Assembly (NCBI GenBank): GCA_007116835.1
Contig: SKHS01000017.1
Location: 1-8,581 of the forward strand
Reading direction: 5' to 3'
From: Halomonas sp.
Lineage (GTDB): Bacteria > Pseudomonadota > Gammaproteobacteria > Pseudomonadales > Halomonadaceae
Length of the DNA: 8,581 nt
This document shows positions 1-7,520 of the stretch, in pieces. How positions within the stretch are numbered: position 1 is the first letter of the stretch; every line of letters begins with the position of its first letter. The translations under genes were made by a program, and so were the position numbers. The notes under the pieces are model-generated. The model did no database searches and had not been told where the DNA came from. It saw only the letters and a list, made by a program, of their open reading frames with translations.

Positions 1-3000
1 GCAGATGAATCGTACTATTTTTCTTGCCCGGGGGACGCGCCATAATCGCGACGCCGGTTTCCAACAGGTCATCTCCGGTAAGGGTTAACCAAGCCGCACC
101 ACCGCCGAAAACCCTAGGGAAAAGCGTTTGTAGCCCCGTGTTCACTTGGTCGAACGTTTCTCGAAAGCGCACACGCGTTTCTTGGTCAATGCGCTTAATG
201 GCGCGCTCCAACGTTTCTAATGCTTCGGTGAGTTCAGCGTGCTGTGCTTCTAGGTAGTTACGCCGCTCAGCTTGCTGGTCGTACTCTTCAATAGCAGCGA
301 GGTTAATCGCGCCCAAACGACGGATCTTATCTGAGGTACTTTCCAAGCGCTCCTGCCAAACAGACTCGCTAGCCTCACTTGGCAACTGCTCTGCCAGCGC
401 GTTTGGGTCGTGGCCTAGCTCCGCCAGTTGCTCATCTTGAGTGGCCGCTTTTAGGGCTAGGGCTTGCACCTCCATTCGACGCTGCTGCAGCTGTTCGCGG
501 CTTTGCTCTAGGTTACGCTCATGCTGCTGACGCGCCAGCTCGTCGTTACGCAACTGTTCGCCCAACGCCTGCGCCTGCTGGCGGGTATCGTTAAGGCGAC
601 GCTCTTGCTGCTCGCGCTGATGCAACAGCTCTTCTAGCTCTTCAGAAGCCAGCTCGTCAGGCTCTATCAACATTTCCCGCGCTTCTTCTAACTCAGCAAT
701 ACGCAGCGATAGACGCTCTTCGGTGTCGCTGCTGCGGGATTGCTGGGCGCGCAGGCTATCGCGTTCAGCAATCAGCCGCTCACGCTCTAGCGCTAACGCC
801 TGTTGGCGGGCCTTGAGAGGAGCATGCTGTTGATTTAATTGGTCACGCTGTTCGCGCTGGCGGCTACGCTGCTCGGCGCTGGTTTCGCGCGCTTCGGCGG
901 TCGCTTCTAGCTGCTCCATGGCCGTATGCCAACGGGCACGCTGCTCCTCTAAAGTAAGCGTTAACTCCGCCTCATCTTCCTGCAGTTGCGCCAGCTCGTC
1001 ATCTAGCTCAGTGGCACGGCTTTCTAAATGCTCAAGACGTTGGGCAAGACGCTGCTCTTTCACCGCGAGCTGCTGGAGAGTGGCCGCATGGGAACGCTCT
1101 AGCTCAGCTTGCTGGTCACGGTTGCGTTCCAGGGATTCAATCGCATCGCTTGCCATTTCGCACTGTTCATCCAGCAGCGCTAGCGCCTCTTCATCCTGCT
1201 CTCGACTGACGGCCAACTCATCAAAGCGCCTACGTGTTACCAGCAGAGCGTCGACACCTTCACCATTGGCCTGCTGATGTAGCCAACCCCGCCCGCGCCA
1301 TACGCCGTCACGGCTAACCACGCTCTCCCCTGGCGACAAGCTAGCCAGCAGCGTTTCAGCCTCTTCTTGTGTTTGCGCATAGTGAATACGTGCTAACCAC
1401 TCACCCAACGCACCCACCCCGGTTACCATTGAGTCTAAGCACTTGGCAGTTGTCGCTGGCCGTGGGGTTTGGTCAATTAAACACCAGTCAGTAGCAAGGG
1501 CGTCAGGCAGCGCTGTTAACTGATCGGCAGCGACTAAGCGGGCATTTAGCCACGGAGCCAGCAGCCAAGAAATAACCCGCTCCCACCCTGGAGTAACGCT
1601 AATCGACTCACCCAGCCGAGGCGCGTTGGCCAAACCATAGGCGGCTAATGCGTTGCTAATATCAGGATCATGGTCTGCAAGCGCTGCATCAATGAGTGCT
1701 TGCAACGAGGCAAGCTCACCTTGCCGCTGGCTTAACTGGGCGCGTTGCTGGTCGCGAGCATGGGTGGTTTGCTGATAAACCGCTTTGGCATCGTTATAAC
1801 GCTGCTGCCATTGGTCACGCTCTGTTTGGAAAGCATCGGCACGCGCCTCTGCCTCTTCGCGCTGAGCCTGACACTCGATGTGTTCAGTGCGTAGCGCAGC
1901 GACATCCGCCAGCTCGACCCGCTGTTGACGGCGGCGCTGATTTTCCGCCTGAAGGCGCGTAATACGCTGCTCTAAATCGCGTAGCTGATCTTGGCTACGA
2001 TCAGCTTCACGACTGGCATCACGCCAGCGATTTTCAGCATCCGTCCACTGCTGTTCTGCTGCCTCAAGCGCTGGTGTTGCGTCGGCAAGCGTTTGCTCTA
2101 GGGTTTCCAGCTGCTCTTCAAGCGCCTCATGCTCAGGCAGCAAATCCTCTAACCGAGTATCAATAGCCGCTAAGCGCGCTTGATCACCTTCACTGACTTG
2201 GCGCTGCTCGTCGAGGTCACGGCGGGCAGTGGCAATATCGCTTGCCAGCTGTGCCTCTCGGCTGCGGCGATGGGCTTGGTCTTGCTCCAGCCGGGCAATA
2301 CGCGTGGTGGTTTCAAAAAACTGCTGCTGATGACGGTCCAGCACGTCTGCCAGTTCGTCGTGCTGCTCGCGTGCCTGCTCAAGCCGCGTTTCGCACTGGC
2401 GAACACCAAAAACATCTTTTTCAACCGCGATTTCTAACTCGCGCACCCGACTCTCTTGGTGAGACTGCTCAACACGCAGCGTGCGCCCACGAAGCAGCGC
2501 AAGTTCACCTTTCAGGCGATACTCTTGCTGTTTTAGCTCTTGGTAGCGCTTGGCGGCTTCCGCTTGACGCTTAAGACGCTCAAGCTGCTTATCCAGCTCT
2601 TCGCGGATATCGTCCAAGCGCTCCATATTTTCCTGAGTGCGCCGCATACGGTTTTCGGTTTCTCGGCGACGCTCTTTGTATTTGGAGATACCCGCGGCTT
2701 CTTCCAGGGTGGCACGCAAGTCATCGGGGCGGGCTTCAATCAACCTGGAAATCATGCCTTGGCCGATAATGGCGTAGGAGCGCGGCCCTAAGCCGGTTCC
2801 CATAAACAGGTCGGCGATATCCCGGCGACGGCACTTTTGACCGTTAAAGAAGTAGTTGGACTGCCCGTCCCGGGTAACTAAGCGCTTCACCGCAATTTCG
2901 GCATACTGGGCATATACGCCGCCCATGCCGCCGTCGCGGTTATCAAATTTTAATTCGATAGAGGCTTGGCTGATTGGCTTACGCCCAGTAGAGCCGTTGA

Positions 3001-3196
3001 AAATAACATCGGCCATGGATTCGCCGCGCAAGGTTTTGGCGGAGGATTCGCCCATTACCCAACGCACAGCGTCAATGATGTTGGATTTACCACAGCCATT
3101 TGGCCCTACGATGGCCGTCATATTGCCATCGAAGGGCACCGTGACCGGATCGACAAAGGACTTGAACCCAACAAGACGAATAGAGGTTAAGCGCAT
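1..3196 (-). CDS. smc: Chromosome segregation ATPase SMC, 3' end cut off by window edge
   Basis: This is the ATPase subunit of the bacterial SMC-ScpAB condensin, which compacts and segregates the chromosome in the cytoplasm. The frame is open from the ATG to the left edge (1065 complete codons). The N-terminal head has Walker A GPNGCGKS at residues 31-38, an R-finger-like LRGE at 56-59 and the Q-loop Gln146 in IIGQG. A long Gln/Glu/Arg/Ala-rich coiled coil follows from about 165 to 500, a divergent hinge from about 503 to 655, a second coiled coil to about 950, then the start of the C-terminal head with RRLGAINLAAIEEY near 960 and MARPPGKKNSTIHL at the edge. In homologs the next residues are the LSGGEK signature, then Walker B, so about 100 residues are missing from view. 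The start matches the family N-terminus (MRLTSIRLVGFKSF) and has AAAGGG 5 nt upstream. No frameshift or internal stop was found at the places checked. It lies 36 nt after ccmI on the same strand. The identification is very secure; it is SMC, not MukB. Confidence 0.97.
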   Translation of the reverse strand, partial: MRLTSIRLVGFKSFVDPVTVPFDGNMTAIVGPNGCGKSNIIDAVRWVMGESSAKTLRGESMADVIFNGSTGRKPISQASIELKFDNRDGGMGGVYAQYAEIAVKRLVTRDGQSNYFFNGQKCRRRDIADLFMGTGLGPRSYAIIGQGMISRLIEARPDDLRATLEEAAGISKYKERRRETENRMRRTQENMERLDDIREELDKQLERLKRQAEAAKRYQELKQQEYRLKGELALLRGRTLRVEQSHQESRVRELEIAVEKDVFGVRQCETRLEQAREQHDELADVLDRHQQQFFETTTRIARLEQDQAHRRSREAQLASDIATARRDLDEQRQVSEGDQARLAAIDTRLEDLLPEHEALEEQLETLEQTLADATPALEAAEQQWTDAENRWRDASREADRSQDQLRDLEQRITRLQAENQRRRQQRVELADVAALRTEHIECQAQREEAEARADAFQTERDQWQQRYNDAKAVYQQTTHARDQQRAQLSQRQGELASLQALIDAALADHDPDISNALAAYGLANAPRLGESISVTPGWERVISWLLAPWLNARLVAADQLTALPDALATDWCLIDQTPRPATTAKCLDSMVTGVGALGEWLARIHYAQTQEEAETLLASLSPGESVVSRDGVWRGRGWLHQQANGEGVDALLVTRRRFDELAVSREQDEEALALLDEQCEMASDAIESLERNRDQQAELERSHAATLQQLAVKEQRLAQRLEHLESRATELDDELAQLQEDEAELTLTLEEQRARWHTAMEQLEATAEARETSAEQRSRQREQRDQLNQQHAPLKARQQALALERERLIAERDSLRAQQSRSSDTEERLSLRIAELEEAREMLIEPDELASEELEELLHQREQQERRLNDTRQQAQALGEQLRNDELARQQHERNLEQSREQLQQRRMEVQALALKAATQDEQLAELGHDPNALAEQLPSEASESVWQERLESTSDKIRRLGAINLAAIEEYDQQAERRNYLEAQHAELTEALETLERAIKRIDQETRVRFRETFDQVNTGLQTLFPRVFGGGAAWLTLTGDDLLETGVAIMARPPGKKNSTIHL

Positions 3197-3232
3197 TGCG
3201 ACCCTTTATAGCGGCTGCTTTCGTAGTGGTGT
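3197..3232 (-). other. 36-nt gap between ccmI and smc
   Basis: Besides the smc ribosome binding site I see no inverted repeat followed by a T-run that could end ccm transcription, and no convincing -35/-10 pair. A TTGAAT and a TATAAA are present on the minus strand but lie 24 nt apart, which is too far for a standard sigma-70 promoter. Read-through from ccm into smc is therefore plausible (inference). An smc promoter inside ccmI cannot be excluded. Confidence 0.5.
3202..3207 (-). promoter_or_regulatory. Ribosome binding site of smc
   Basis: Read on the minus strand the sequence is AAAGGG, 5 nt before the ATG at 3196. It supports that start, which also matches the usual SMC N-terminus. It lies in the 36-nt gap after ccmI, so smc has its own translation signal and does not depend on stop/start overlap with ccmI. 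Confidence 0.6.
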
Positions 3233-4480
3233 TTATTCAAAAACGCGGTTAATTGTGACCGTTGCCGCATCGTCTTCGCTAATCGGCCCAACGCTGACGC
3301 TCTCCAGATCACCAAACAAATCACCCGGTTGAGGCGTTGCTTGACCTGAAGGCGACACGCGAACCATGAGGCGCACGTCACGAACTTGGGAAATCTGCGC
3401 TTCGGGCGACATAGCCGTTGTGTCATCAAGCACCACGGTCATCGGCAGCTCAGATACTTGGCCACGAACAACCGCGAGTGGCGGAAGCTCACCTTCCAAA
3501 TCCCGGGCAGTGATAAACACCGTAGCGTCGTCTTCGACATTATCTACCAGCGCAGGGTCCAGTGAAACCATCACACGAACGCCTTGGCTTTGTGCCGCAT
3601 CAATATCTGCTATTTCGGGTTCAACCCCTAAACGTCTTTGAGCCACGCGAATGCCTTCACGAAGCGAAGACGCCGTATTTGAGTCTTCAATATTGGCTAA
3701 CGCACGACGCCAACGATCAATCGCCACTTCATAGTCACCGTTGTCGAATGCGTAAACACCCAACATACCGAGCACCGTGGGCTGGCGTGGGTCTTGCTCA
3801 AGCGTCTCATCCACCAGCGATTGTACATCTGGCGTCAACTCTCGGCCTGCCATAAAGAAGCGCAGTTGGGCAAGTTGAGCAAGCAGCGGAGGAATACGTC
3901 CTTCAATGGCAATTAACCGCTCTAGAGCATCGTCGGCTTTATCAGGTTGGCCCGTTTCACGGTATAACGGAAACAGGGCACTCCACACATTGGGATTATT
4001 CGGCTGGCGCGCGGCCTCAGCTTCCATGCGCTCCAAATACATCTCAAGCGAGCTTTCAGGGTCACTGCGCAGCTCTTGCTGCAGGGCATAAAGTGCTAGG
4101 TCGCCTTCAGCACCATGCTGCTGATACCAGAATGTACTCGCCCCTACCACTGCCACCATCACCAAAGGCACAGCAAGCCGACCCGCTGTTGCTGCTTTCA
4201 ACGGCCGCTTGGTTTGTACTGCCGTGTCTTCTAACAGGCTTCGCTCTAACTCCAAACGGTTCTCTTCAAAGCTCGCCTCATCAACGTCGCCTCGCTCGCG
4301 GGCAGCTTCTAATGACGCTAACCGGCGTTTAAATATCGCTACGTTCTGTTCAGCAGAGGTGTCATTCGCTTCAAAATGATTGAGCTGGTCGCGCAGCCCA
4401 CGGGAACCCCGCAGCGGTGCAACTAACAACCAAAGCGCAGGCAGTAATAATAAAGCAATCGCAATCCACAGCGGTGTCAT
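3233..4480 (-). CDS. ccmI: Cytochrome c biogenesis protein CcmI, TPR apocytochrome chaperone
   Basis: CcmI binds apocytochrome c in the periplasm and presents it to the CcmF/CcmH heme-ligation complex. The 415-residue protein has a first membrane segment at about 2-22. A cytoplasmic loop follows with the family block around 46-85 (NVAIFKRRLASLEAARERGD and on to LELERSLLED). The second membrane segment lies at about 100-118. A periplasmic TPR-type helical domain spans about 125-265, including LGVYAFDNGDYEVAIDRWRRAL. The C-terminal domain, about 300-415, carries GVRVMVSLDPAL, VFITARD and a QPGDLFG motif and probably contributes to apocytochrome binding. This is the separate CcmI (CycH) form; in E. 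coli the equivalent domain is fused to CcmH. The ATG overlaps the ccmH stop as ATGA, with AGAGG 5 nt upstream, so translation is probably coupled. The stop is TAA. Confidence 0.96.
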   Translation of the reverse strand: MTPLWIAIALLLLPALWLLVAPLRGSRGLRDQLNHFEANDTSAEQNVAIFKRRLASLEAARERGDVDEASFEENRLELERSLLEDTAVQTKRPLKAATAGRLAVPLVMVAVVGASTFWYQQHGAEGDLALYALQQELRSDPESSLEMYLERMEAEAARQPNNPNVWSALFPLYRETGQPDKADDALERLIAIEGRIPPLLAQLAQLRFFMAGRELTPDVQSLVDETLEQDPRQPTVLGMLGVYAFDNGDYEVAIDRWRRALANIEDSNTASSLREGIRVAQRRLGVEPEIADIDAAQSQGVRVMVSLDPALVDNVEDDATVFITARDLEGELPPLAVVRGQVSELPMTVVLDDTTAMSPEAQISQVRDVRLMVRVSPSGQATPQPGDLFGDLESVSVGPISEDDAATVTINRVFE

Positions 4481-4947
4481 GAAGACCTCTCGCGGTTAAT
4501 CAGGGCATCCAGGCGGGCACGCTCTTCAGCGCTGAGCGCCTTAGCCGACGCATGGCGACGGGCACGAATCATCAGCACAACGACAGTAAAACCAATCACC
4601 ACTAGCCCAATGGGCAGGCCCCATAGGAGATAAGTGCGGTTTTCTAAACGGGGGTTGTACAGAATATAGTCACCGAATCGCTGCACCATGTGGTCAATAA
4701 TTTCGATATCTGACTGGCCATCTTGCAGCAGTAGGTAAACCCGCTCTCGCATATCAGCAGAGATAGGTGCATCAGAGTCATCTATCGCTTGGTTCTCACA
4801 CAGCGGGCAGCGCATAGAGGCCGTTAGGTCTCGGTAACGCTTTTCGGTCACCGGATCGTCAAACTCTCGCACCTCAATGCCACCAGCGATGACACTGGCG
4901 GAAAACATCAGCACAAAAGCGACGGATAGCATACGGATTAACGCCAT
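4477..4947 (-). CDS. ccmH: Cytochrome c maturation thiol oxidoreductase subunit CcmH
   Basis: CcmH is a membrane-anchored periplasmic thiol protein that reduces or holds the CXXCH cysteines of apocytochrome c before heme ligation, with CcmG and CcmF. The 156-residue protein has a signal-like N-terminus (about 1-21, ending SASVIAG). Its three-helix thiol domain contains the active-site pair Cys47/Cys50 in MRCPLCENQAIDDSDAPIS. The typical RFGDYILYNPR segment is at 90-100, one membrane helix lies at about 107-127, and the tail is basic. Most homologs read LRCxxCQNQ, so Glu51 is a departure from the usual Gln. The length fits the short, unfused CcmH (CycL) form. The ATG at 4947 lies inside the end of ccmG (10-nt overlap) and has a strong GGAGGT upstream. 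The stop overlaps the ccmI start. Confidence 0.97.
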   Translation of the reverse strand: MALIRMLSVAFVLMFSASVIAGGIEVREFDDPVTEKRYRDLTASMRCPLCENQAIDDSDAPISADMRERVYLLLQDGQSDIEIIDHMVQRFGDYILYNPRLENRTYLLWGLPIGLVVIGFTVVVLMIRARRHASAKALSAEERARLDALINRERSS

Positions 4948-5465
4948 TTTTCCACCTCCGGCAAGATGCGCTCACGAACGTCTTCAGGAGATACATAGCC
5001 TTTATGGTGATAACGAATCACCCCACCGGCATCCACCAAGAAAGTTTCGGGAGCGCCATAAACGCCCAGGTCAAATCCCAAGCTGCCTTCAGGATCGAAG
5101 ATATTCACCTCGAAGGGGTCACCAAATTCATGCAAGAACTCCAGCCCCTTTTCGCGGGTATCGCGGTAATTGATGCCCACCATGCGAATACCATTGTCGG
5201 CTAACTCCAACAGCTGCGGCATTTCCTGCTTACAGGCGGGGCACCACTCCCCCCATACGTTGACCAACGTAACGTCGCCGGTTAGCAGCGTTTGGTCCAC
5301 CTGACGCTCTTCATCGCGCAGGGTGGTGGCTTCAAACTCAGGAAAATCCCGCGCCATTAACGCCGTGTCACGATGGGAGGGGTCAAGCCCCAACCCTTGG
5401 TAAAGAAAAAACGCGACCCCCATAAAGCCAATAGGCAGCAGCAATAGCAGTAGCCGGCGTGTCAT
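4938..5465 (-). CDS. ccmG: Thioredoxin-like thiol:disulfide interchange protein CcmG/DsbE
   Basis: CcmG is a membrane-tethered periplasmic thioredoxin-fold protein. It takes electrons from a DsbD/CcdA-type donor and reduces the CcmH or apocytochrome c disulfide. The 175-residue protein has an N-terminal anchor at about 4-23. The thioredoxin active site WCPAC is at 74-78 (Cys75 and Cys78). The CcmG fingerprint GVYGAPETFLVD spans 134-145, with the cis-proline at 139, and the periplasmic C-terminus ends in EKWR. The active-site context is WGEWCPACKQEMPQL, whereas many family members have an AEH after the second cysteine; this is minor variation. The GVYGAPETF fingerprint separates it from general TlpA/ResA thioredoxins. 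The start overlaps the ccmF stop by 4 nt (ATGA) and has AGGAGG 7 nt upstream. The 3' end overlaps ccmH by 10 nt. Confidence 0.97.
   Translation of the reverse strand: MTRRLLLLLLPIGFMGVAFFLYQGLGLDPSHRDTALMARDFPEFEATTLRDEERQVDQTLLTGDVTLVNVWGEWCPACKQEMPQLLELADNGIRMVGINYRDTREKGLEFLHEFGDPFEVNIFDPEGSLGFDLGVYGAPETFLVDAGGVIRYHHKGYVSPEDVRERILPEVEKWR
4954..4959 (-). promoter_or_regulatory. Ribosome binding site of ccmH inside ccmG
   Basis: The minus strand reads GGAGGT, 6 nt before the ccmH ATG at 4947. It lies within the last codons of ccmG and fixes the ccmH start despite the 10-nt overlap with ccmG. It suggests that ribosomes can enter here independently as well as by coupling. Confidence 0.7.
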
Positions 5466-7468
5466 GTCGTCGCCTCCTGCACAGTGGCCGTAGGCGCAGC
5501 GTCAGCGGACTTTTTACGAGACATCGCACGGCGATAGCGTTTATCCAGCACCGCTAAGATGCCGCCAAACGCCATTAGCAGCCCACCCAGCCATAGCCAA
5601 CGTACAAACGGCTTGTACTGAACACGCATTGCGTAGCTACCATCGCCAAGGTCTTCGCCCATTGCCACGTACAAGTCACGGAAAAGCCCTGGGCGTAGCG
5701 CCACCTGAGTCATCGGCATGCCGGTAGCCAGGTAAAGCCGCTTTTCTGGACGCATGACAAAACTGCGTCCGGTTTCACCACGCTGCACGTGTATGACCGA
5801 CGTGTCGGCCAGGAAATTGGGGCCACGACGATTGGTCAGTTCCGTCATGGTGAATTGATAGCCTGCCACTTCAACGGTGGTGCCCGGCGACATCCGTACA
5901 TTGCGTTCAATGTTGTAGTTCGAGACAACGGCCACGCCGACAATGGTGACCGCCACCCCAACATGCCCCAGCACCATGCCCCAGTAAGACAAAGACAGCT
6001 TTCGCAACCCTGCAACAAAGGAGCTGGCGTGACGGGTCTTATCGAACAAATCACGCACAATGGGCAGTACGACCCATAGTGCTGAAATAATGCCCAGCGC
6101 AACCCATAGGTTCCACTCACCGCCATAAAGCAGCGGCATCAAACCACCCAACACGAGTGACACAGCCCCCGCCAGCCAGAGCTTCCGCCATAGCTCGCCC
6201 GCCTCCATACTTTTCCAGCGAGCCACAGGCCCCAAGCCCATAAACACACACGTCACTACCGTTAGCGGAACAAACAGCGCGTTAAAGTACGGAGGCCCTA
6301 CGCTGATTTTACCCAGACCTAGTGAATCCAATATCAGCGGATAGACCGTTCCCAGCAGCACGGTGACAGTCATAATGACCAACAAGACATTGTTGATCAG
6401 CAGCAGGGAGTCTCGTGACAGCAAGTTAAACCCTACTTTATGGCTGACTCGGGGAGCTCGCAGGGCAAACACAAGCAGCGATAGCGTGACCGTGATTGTT
6501 AGCAGCATCAAAATAAAGAAGCCCCGGGAAGGGTCGTTGGCAAAGGCGTGAACCGATGTCAGCACACCGGAGCGTACCAAGAAAGTGCCTAACAATGAGA
6601 GCGAGAACGTTGAGATCGCTAACAGAACGGTCCAGCTTTTAAACGAGCCGCGTTTTTCGGTCACCGCCAAAGAGTGCACAAGCGCTGTCCCAGTTAGCCA
6701 AGGTAGCAACGATGCGTTTTCGACCGGGTCCCAGAACCACCAGCCGCCCCAGCCAAGCTCGTAGTAAGCCCACCAGCTACCTAACGCAATCCCAACCGTC
6801 AGGCAAGCCCAGGCAGCGTTTGTCCATGGCCTAGCCCAACGTGTCCAGGCGGCGTCTAAACGGCCGCCTAAAAGCGCAGCAATAGCAAACGCAAATACCA
6901 CCGAAAAGCCTACATATCCCATATATAGCATCGGCGGATGCACAATCAGGCCAAAATCCTGGAGCAGCGGATTCAGGTCCGCGCCATCCTGGGGCATGTT
7001 GGGTAGCAGGCGCTCAAAGGGGTTGGACGTCATCAGAATGAATAGCAAAAATCCTACGCATACCATTCCCATAATGCCTTGCACCCGGGCCACCATATCG
7101 CGCGGCAAGTCACCGGAAAAAACTGATGCGGCATAGCCCCAGCCTGCCAGCATTAAACTCCACAGCAATACCGAGCCTTCATGGTTTCCCCACACGGCAC
7201 TGAATTTGTAGTACCAGGGCAACAGCGAGTTTGAATTATTGGCAACGTTTGCCACGCTGAAATCATCCAACATGTAGCTGGCGGTCAGACACAGATAAGC
7301 AATGGCAACAAAGAAAAACTGACCTGTCGCCATCGGGTGGCCGTAAGCCATCCACAGAGGACGTCGTGTTGCGGCACCCGCAAGAGGCATCACCGCCTGA
7401 ATCACCGCCATTAACAAGGCGATGACCAGAGCAAAGTGGCCAATTTCAGGAATCATTTTAATTAGCAT
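5462..7468 (-). CDS. ccmF: Heme lyase subunit CcmF (cytochrome c-type biogenesis)
   Basis: CcmF is the integral-membrane core of the holocytochrome c synthetase. It takes heme from holo-CcmE and ligates it to apocytochrome c. The 668-residue protein has about 15 membrane helices. The WWD domain at about 233-257 (ELGWGGWWFWDPVENASLLP within it) binds CcmE heme on the periplasmic face. Its four key histidines are visible as His177 (HPPMLYMGYVG), His265 (ALVHSLAVTEKRGSF), His307 (SVHAFANDPSRG) and His502 (GHVGVAV), corresponding to His173, 261, 303 and 491 of E. coli CcmF. A large periplasmic loop lies at about 515-615, followed by a last helix and a basic, Ala/Thr-rich tail. Two ATGs are possible, at 7468 and 7456. 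The first has GGAG 5 nt upstream; the second gives the MIPEIGHFAL start usual in homologs. The stop overlaps the ccmG start (ATGA). Confidence 0.98.
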   Translation of the reverse strand: MLIKMIPEIGHFALVIALLMAVIQAVMPLAGAATRRPLWMAYGHPMATGQFFFVAIAYLCLTASYMLDDFSVANVANNSNSLLPWYYKFSAVWGNHEGSVLLWSLMLAGWGYAASVFSGDLPRDMVARVQGIMGMVCVGFLLFILMTSNPFERLLPNMPQDGADLNPLLQDFGLIVHPPMLYMGYVGFSVVFAFAIAALLGGRLDAAWTRWARPWTNAAWACLTVGIALGSWWAYYELGWGGWWFWDPVENASLLPWLTGTALVHSLAVTEKRGSFKSWTVLLAISTFSLSLLGTFLVRSGVLTSVHAFANDPSRGFFILMLLTITVTLSLLVFALRAPRVSHKVGFNLLSRDSLLLINNVLLVIMTVTVLLGTVYPLILDSLGLGKISVGPPYFNALFVPLTVVTCVFMGLGPVARWKSMEAGELWRKLWLAGAVSLVLGGLMPLLYGGEWNLWVALGIISALWVVLPIVRDLFDKTRHASSFVAGLRKLSLSYWGMVLGHVGVAVTIVGVAVVSNYNIERNVRMSPGTTVEVAGYQFTMTELTNRRGPNFLADTSVIHVQRGETGRSFVMRPEKRLYLATGMPMTQVALRPGLFRDLYVAMGEDLGDGSYAMRVQYKPFVRWLWLGGLLMAFGGILAVLDKRYRRAMSRKKSADAAPTATVQEATT

Positions 7469-7520
7469 GAGCGCTCCGAGTTAGCACTAGGCATTACACC
7501 AGACTACGTCCGATAAGCCG
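7469..7520 (-). other. 52-nt gap between ccmE and ccmF
   Basis: This is the longest non-coding stretch in the window. Apart from GGAG near the ccmF start, I see no convincing stem-loop, T-run or promoter pair. It is the only place within the ccm cluster where the genes do not overlap, so ccmF translation is less likely to be coupled to the gene before it (inference). Confidence 0.5.
7474..7477 (-). promoter_or_regulatory. Ribosome binding site of ccmF
   Basis: The minus strand reads GGAG, 5 nt before the ATG at 7468. This favours MLIKMIPEIG as the start over the internal ATG at 7456, although the same GGAG is 17 nt from the second ATG and homologs usually start at MIPE. The choice changes only four residues. 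Confidence 0.55.

Noticed and set aside
918..1277. 119-codon plus-strand open frame very rich in Ser, Arg and Cys
   Set aside because: It is a shadow of the CTG/CAG-rich coding of the SMC coiled coil; the composition is an artefact of reading Gln/Glu/Leu/Ala codons backwards.
480..2640. Many short CTG/CAG-like runs that look like a trinucleotide repeat tract
   Set aside because: The runs are short, irregular and in frame with Gln/Leu/Ala-rich heptads of the SMC coiled coil, so they reflect protein composition and not a DNA repeat.
1..3196. A truncated or frameshifted smc pseudogene, because no stop codon is seen
   Set aside because: The frame at the left edge (PPGKKNSTIHL) is the same as at the ATG and matches the segment just before the signature motif of intact SMC; the gene is simply cut by the window edge.
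3208..3245. Possible sigma-70 promoter for smc (TTGAAT and TATAAA on the minus strand)
   Set aside because: The two hexamers are 24 nt apart, well over the usual 16-18, and the TATAAA adjoins the ribosome binding site, leaving almost no leader.
2856..3332. 158-codon plus-strand open frame crossing the smc start region
   Set aside because: It is antisense to the conserved SMC head and the 3' end of ccmI. The protein is low-complexity and resembles no family, and the opposite strand carries Walker A and other conserved motifs.
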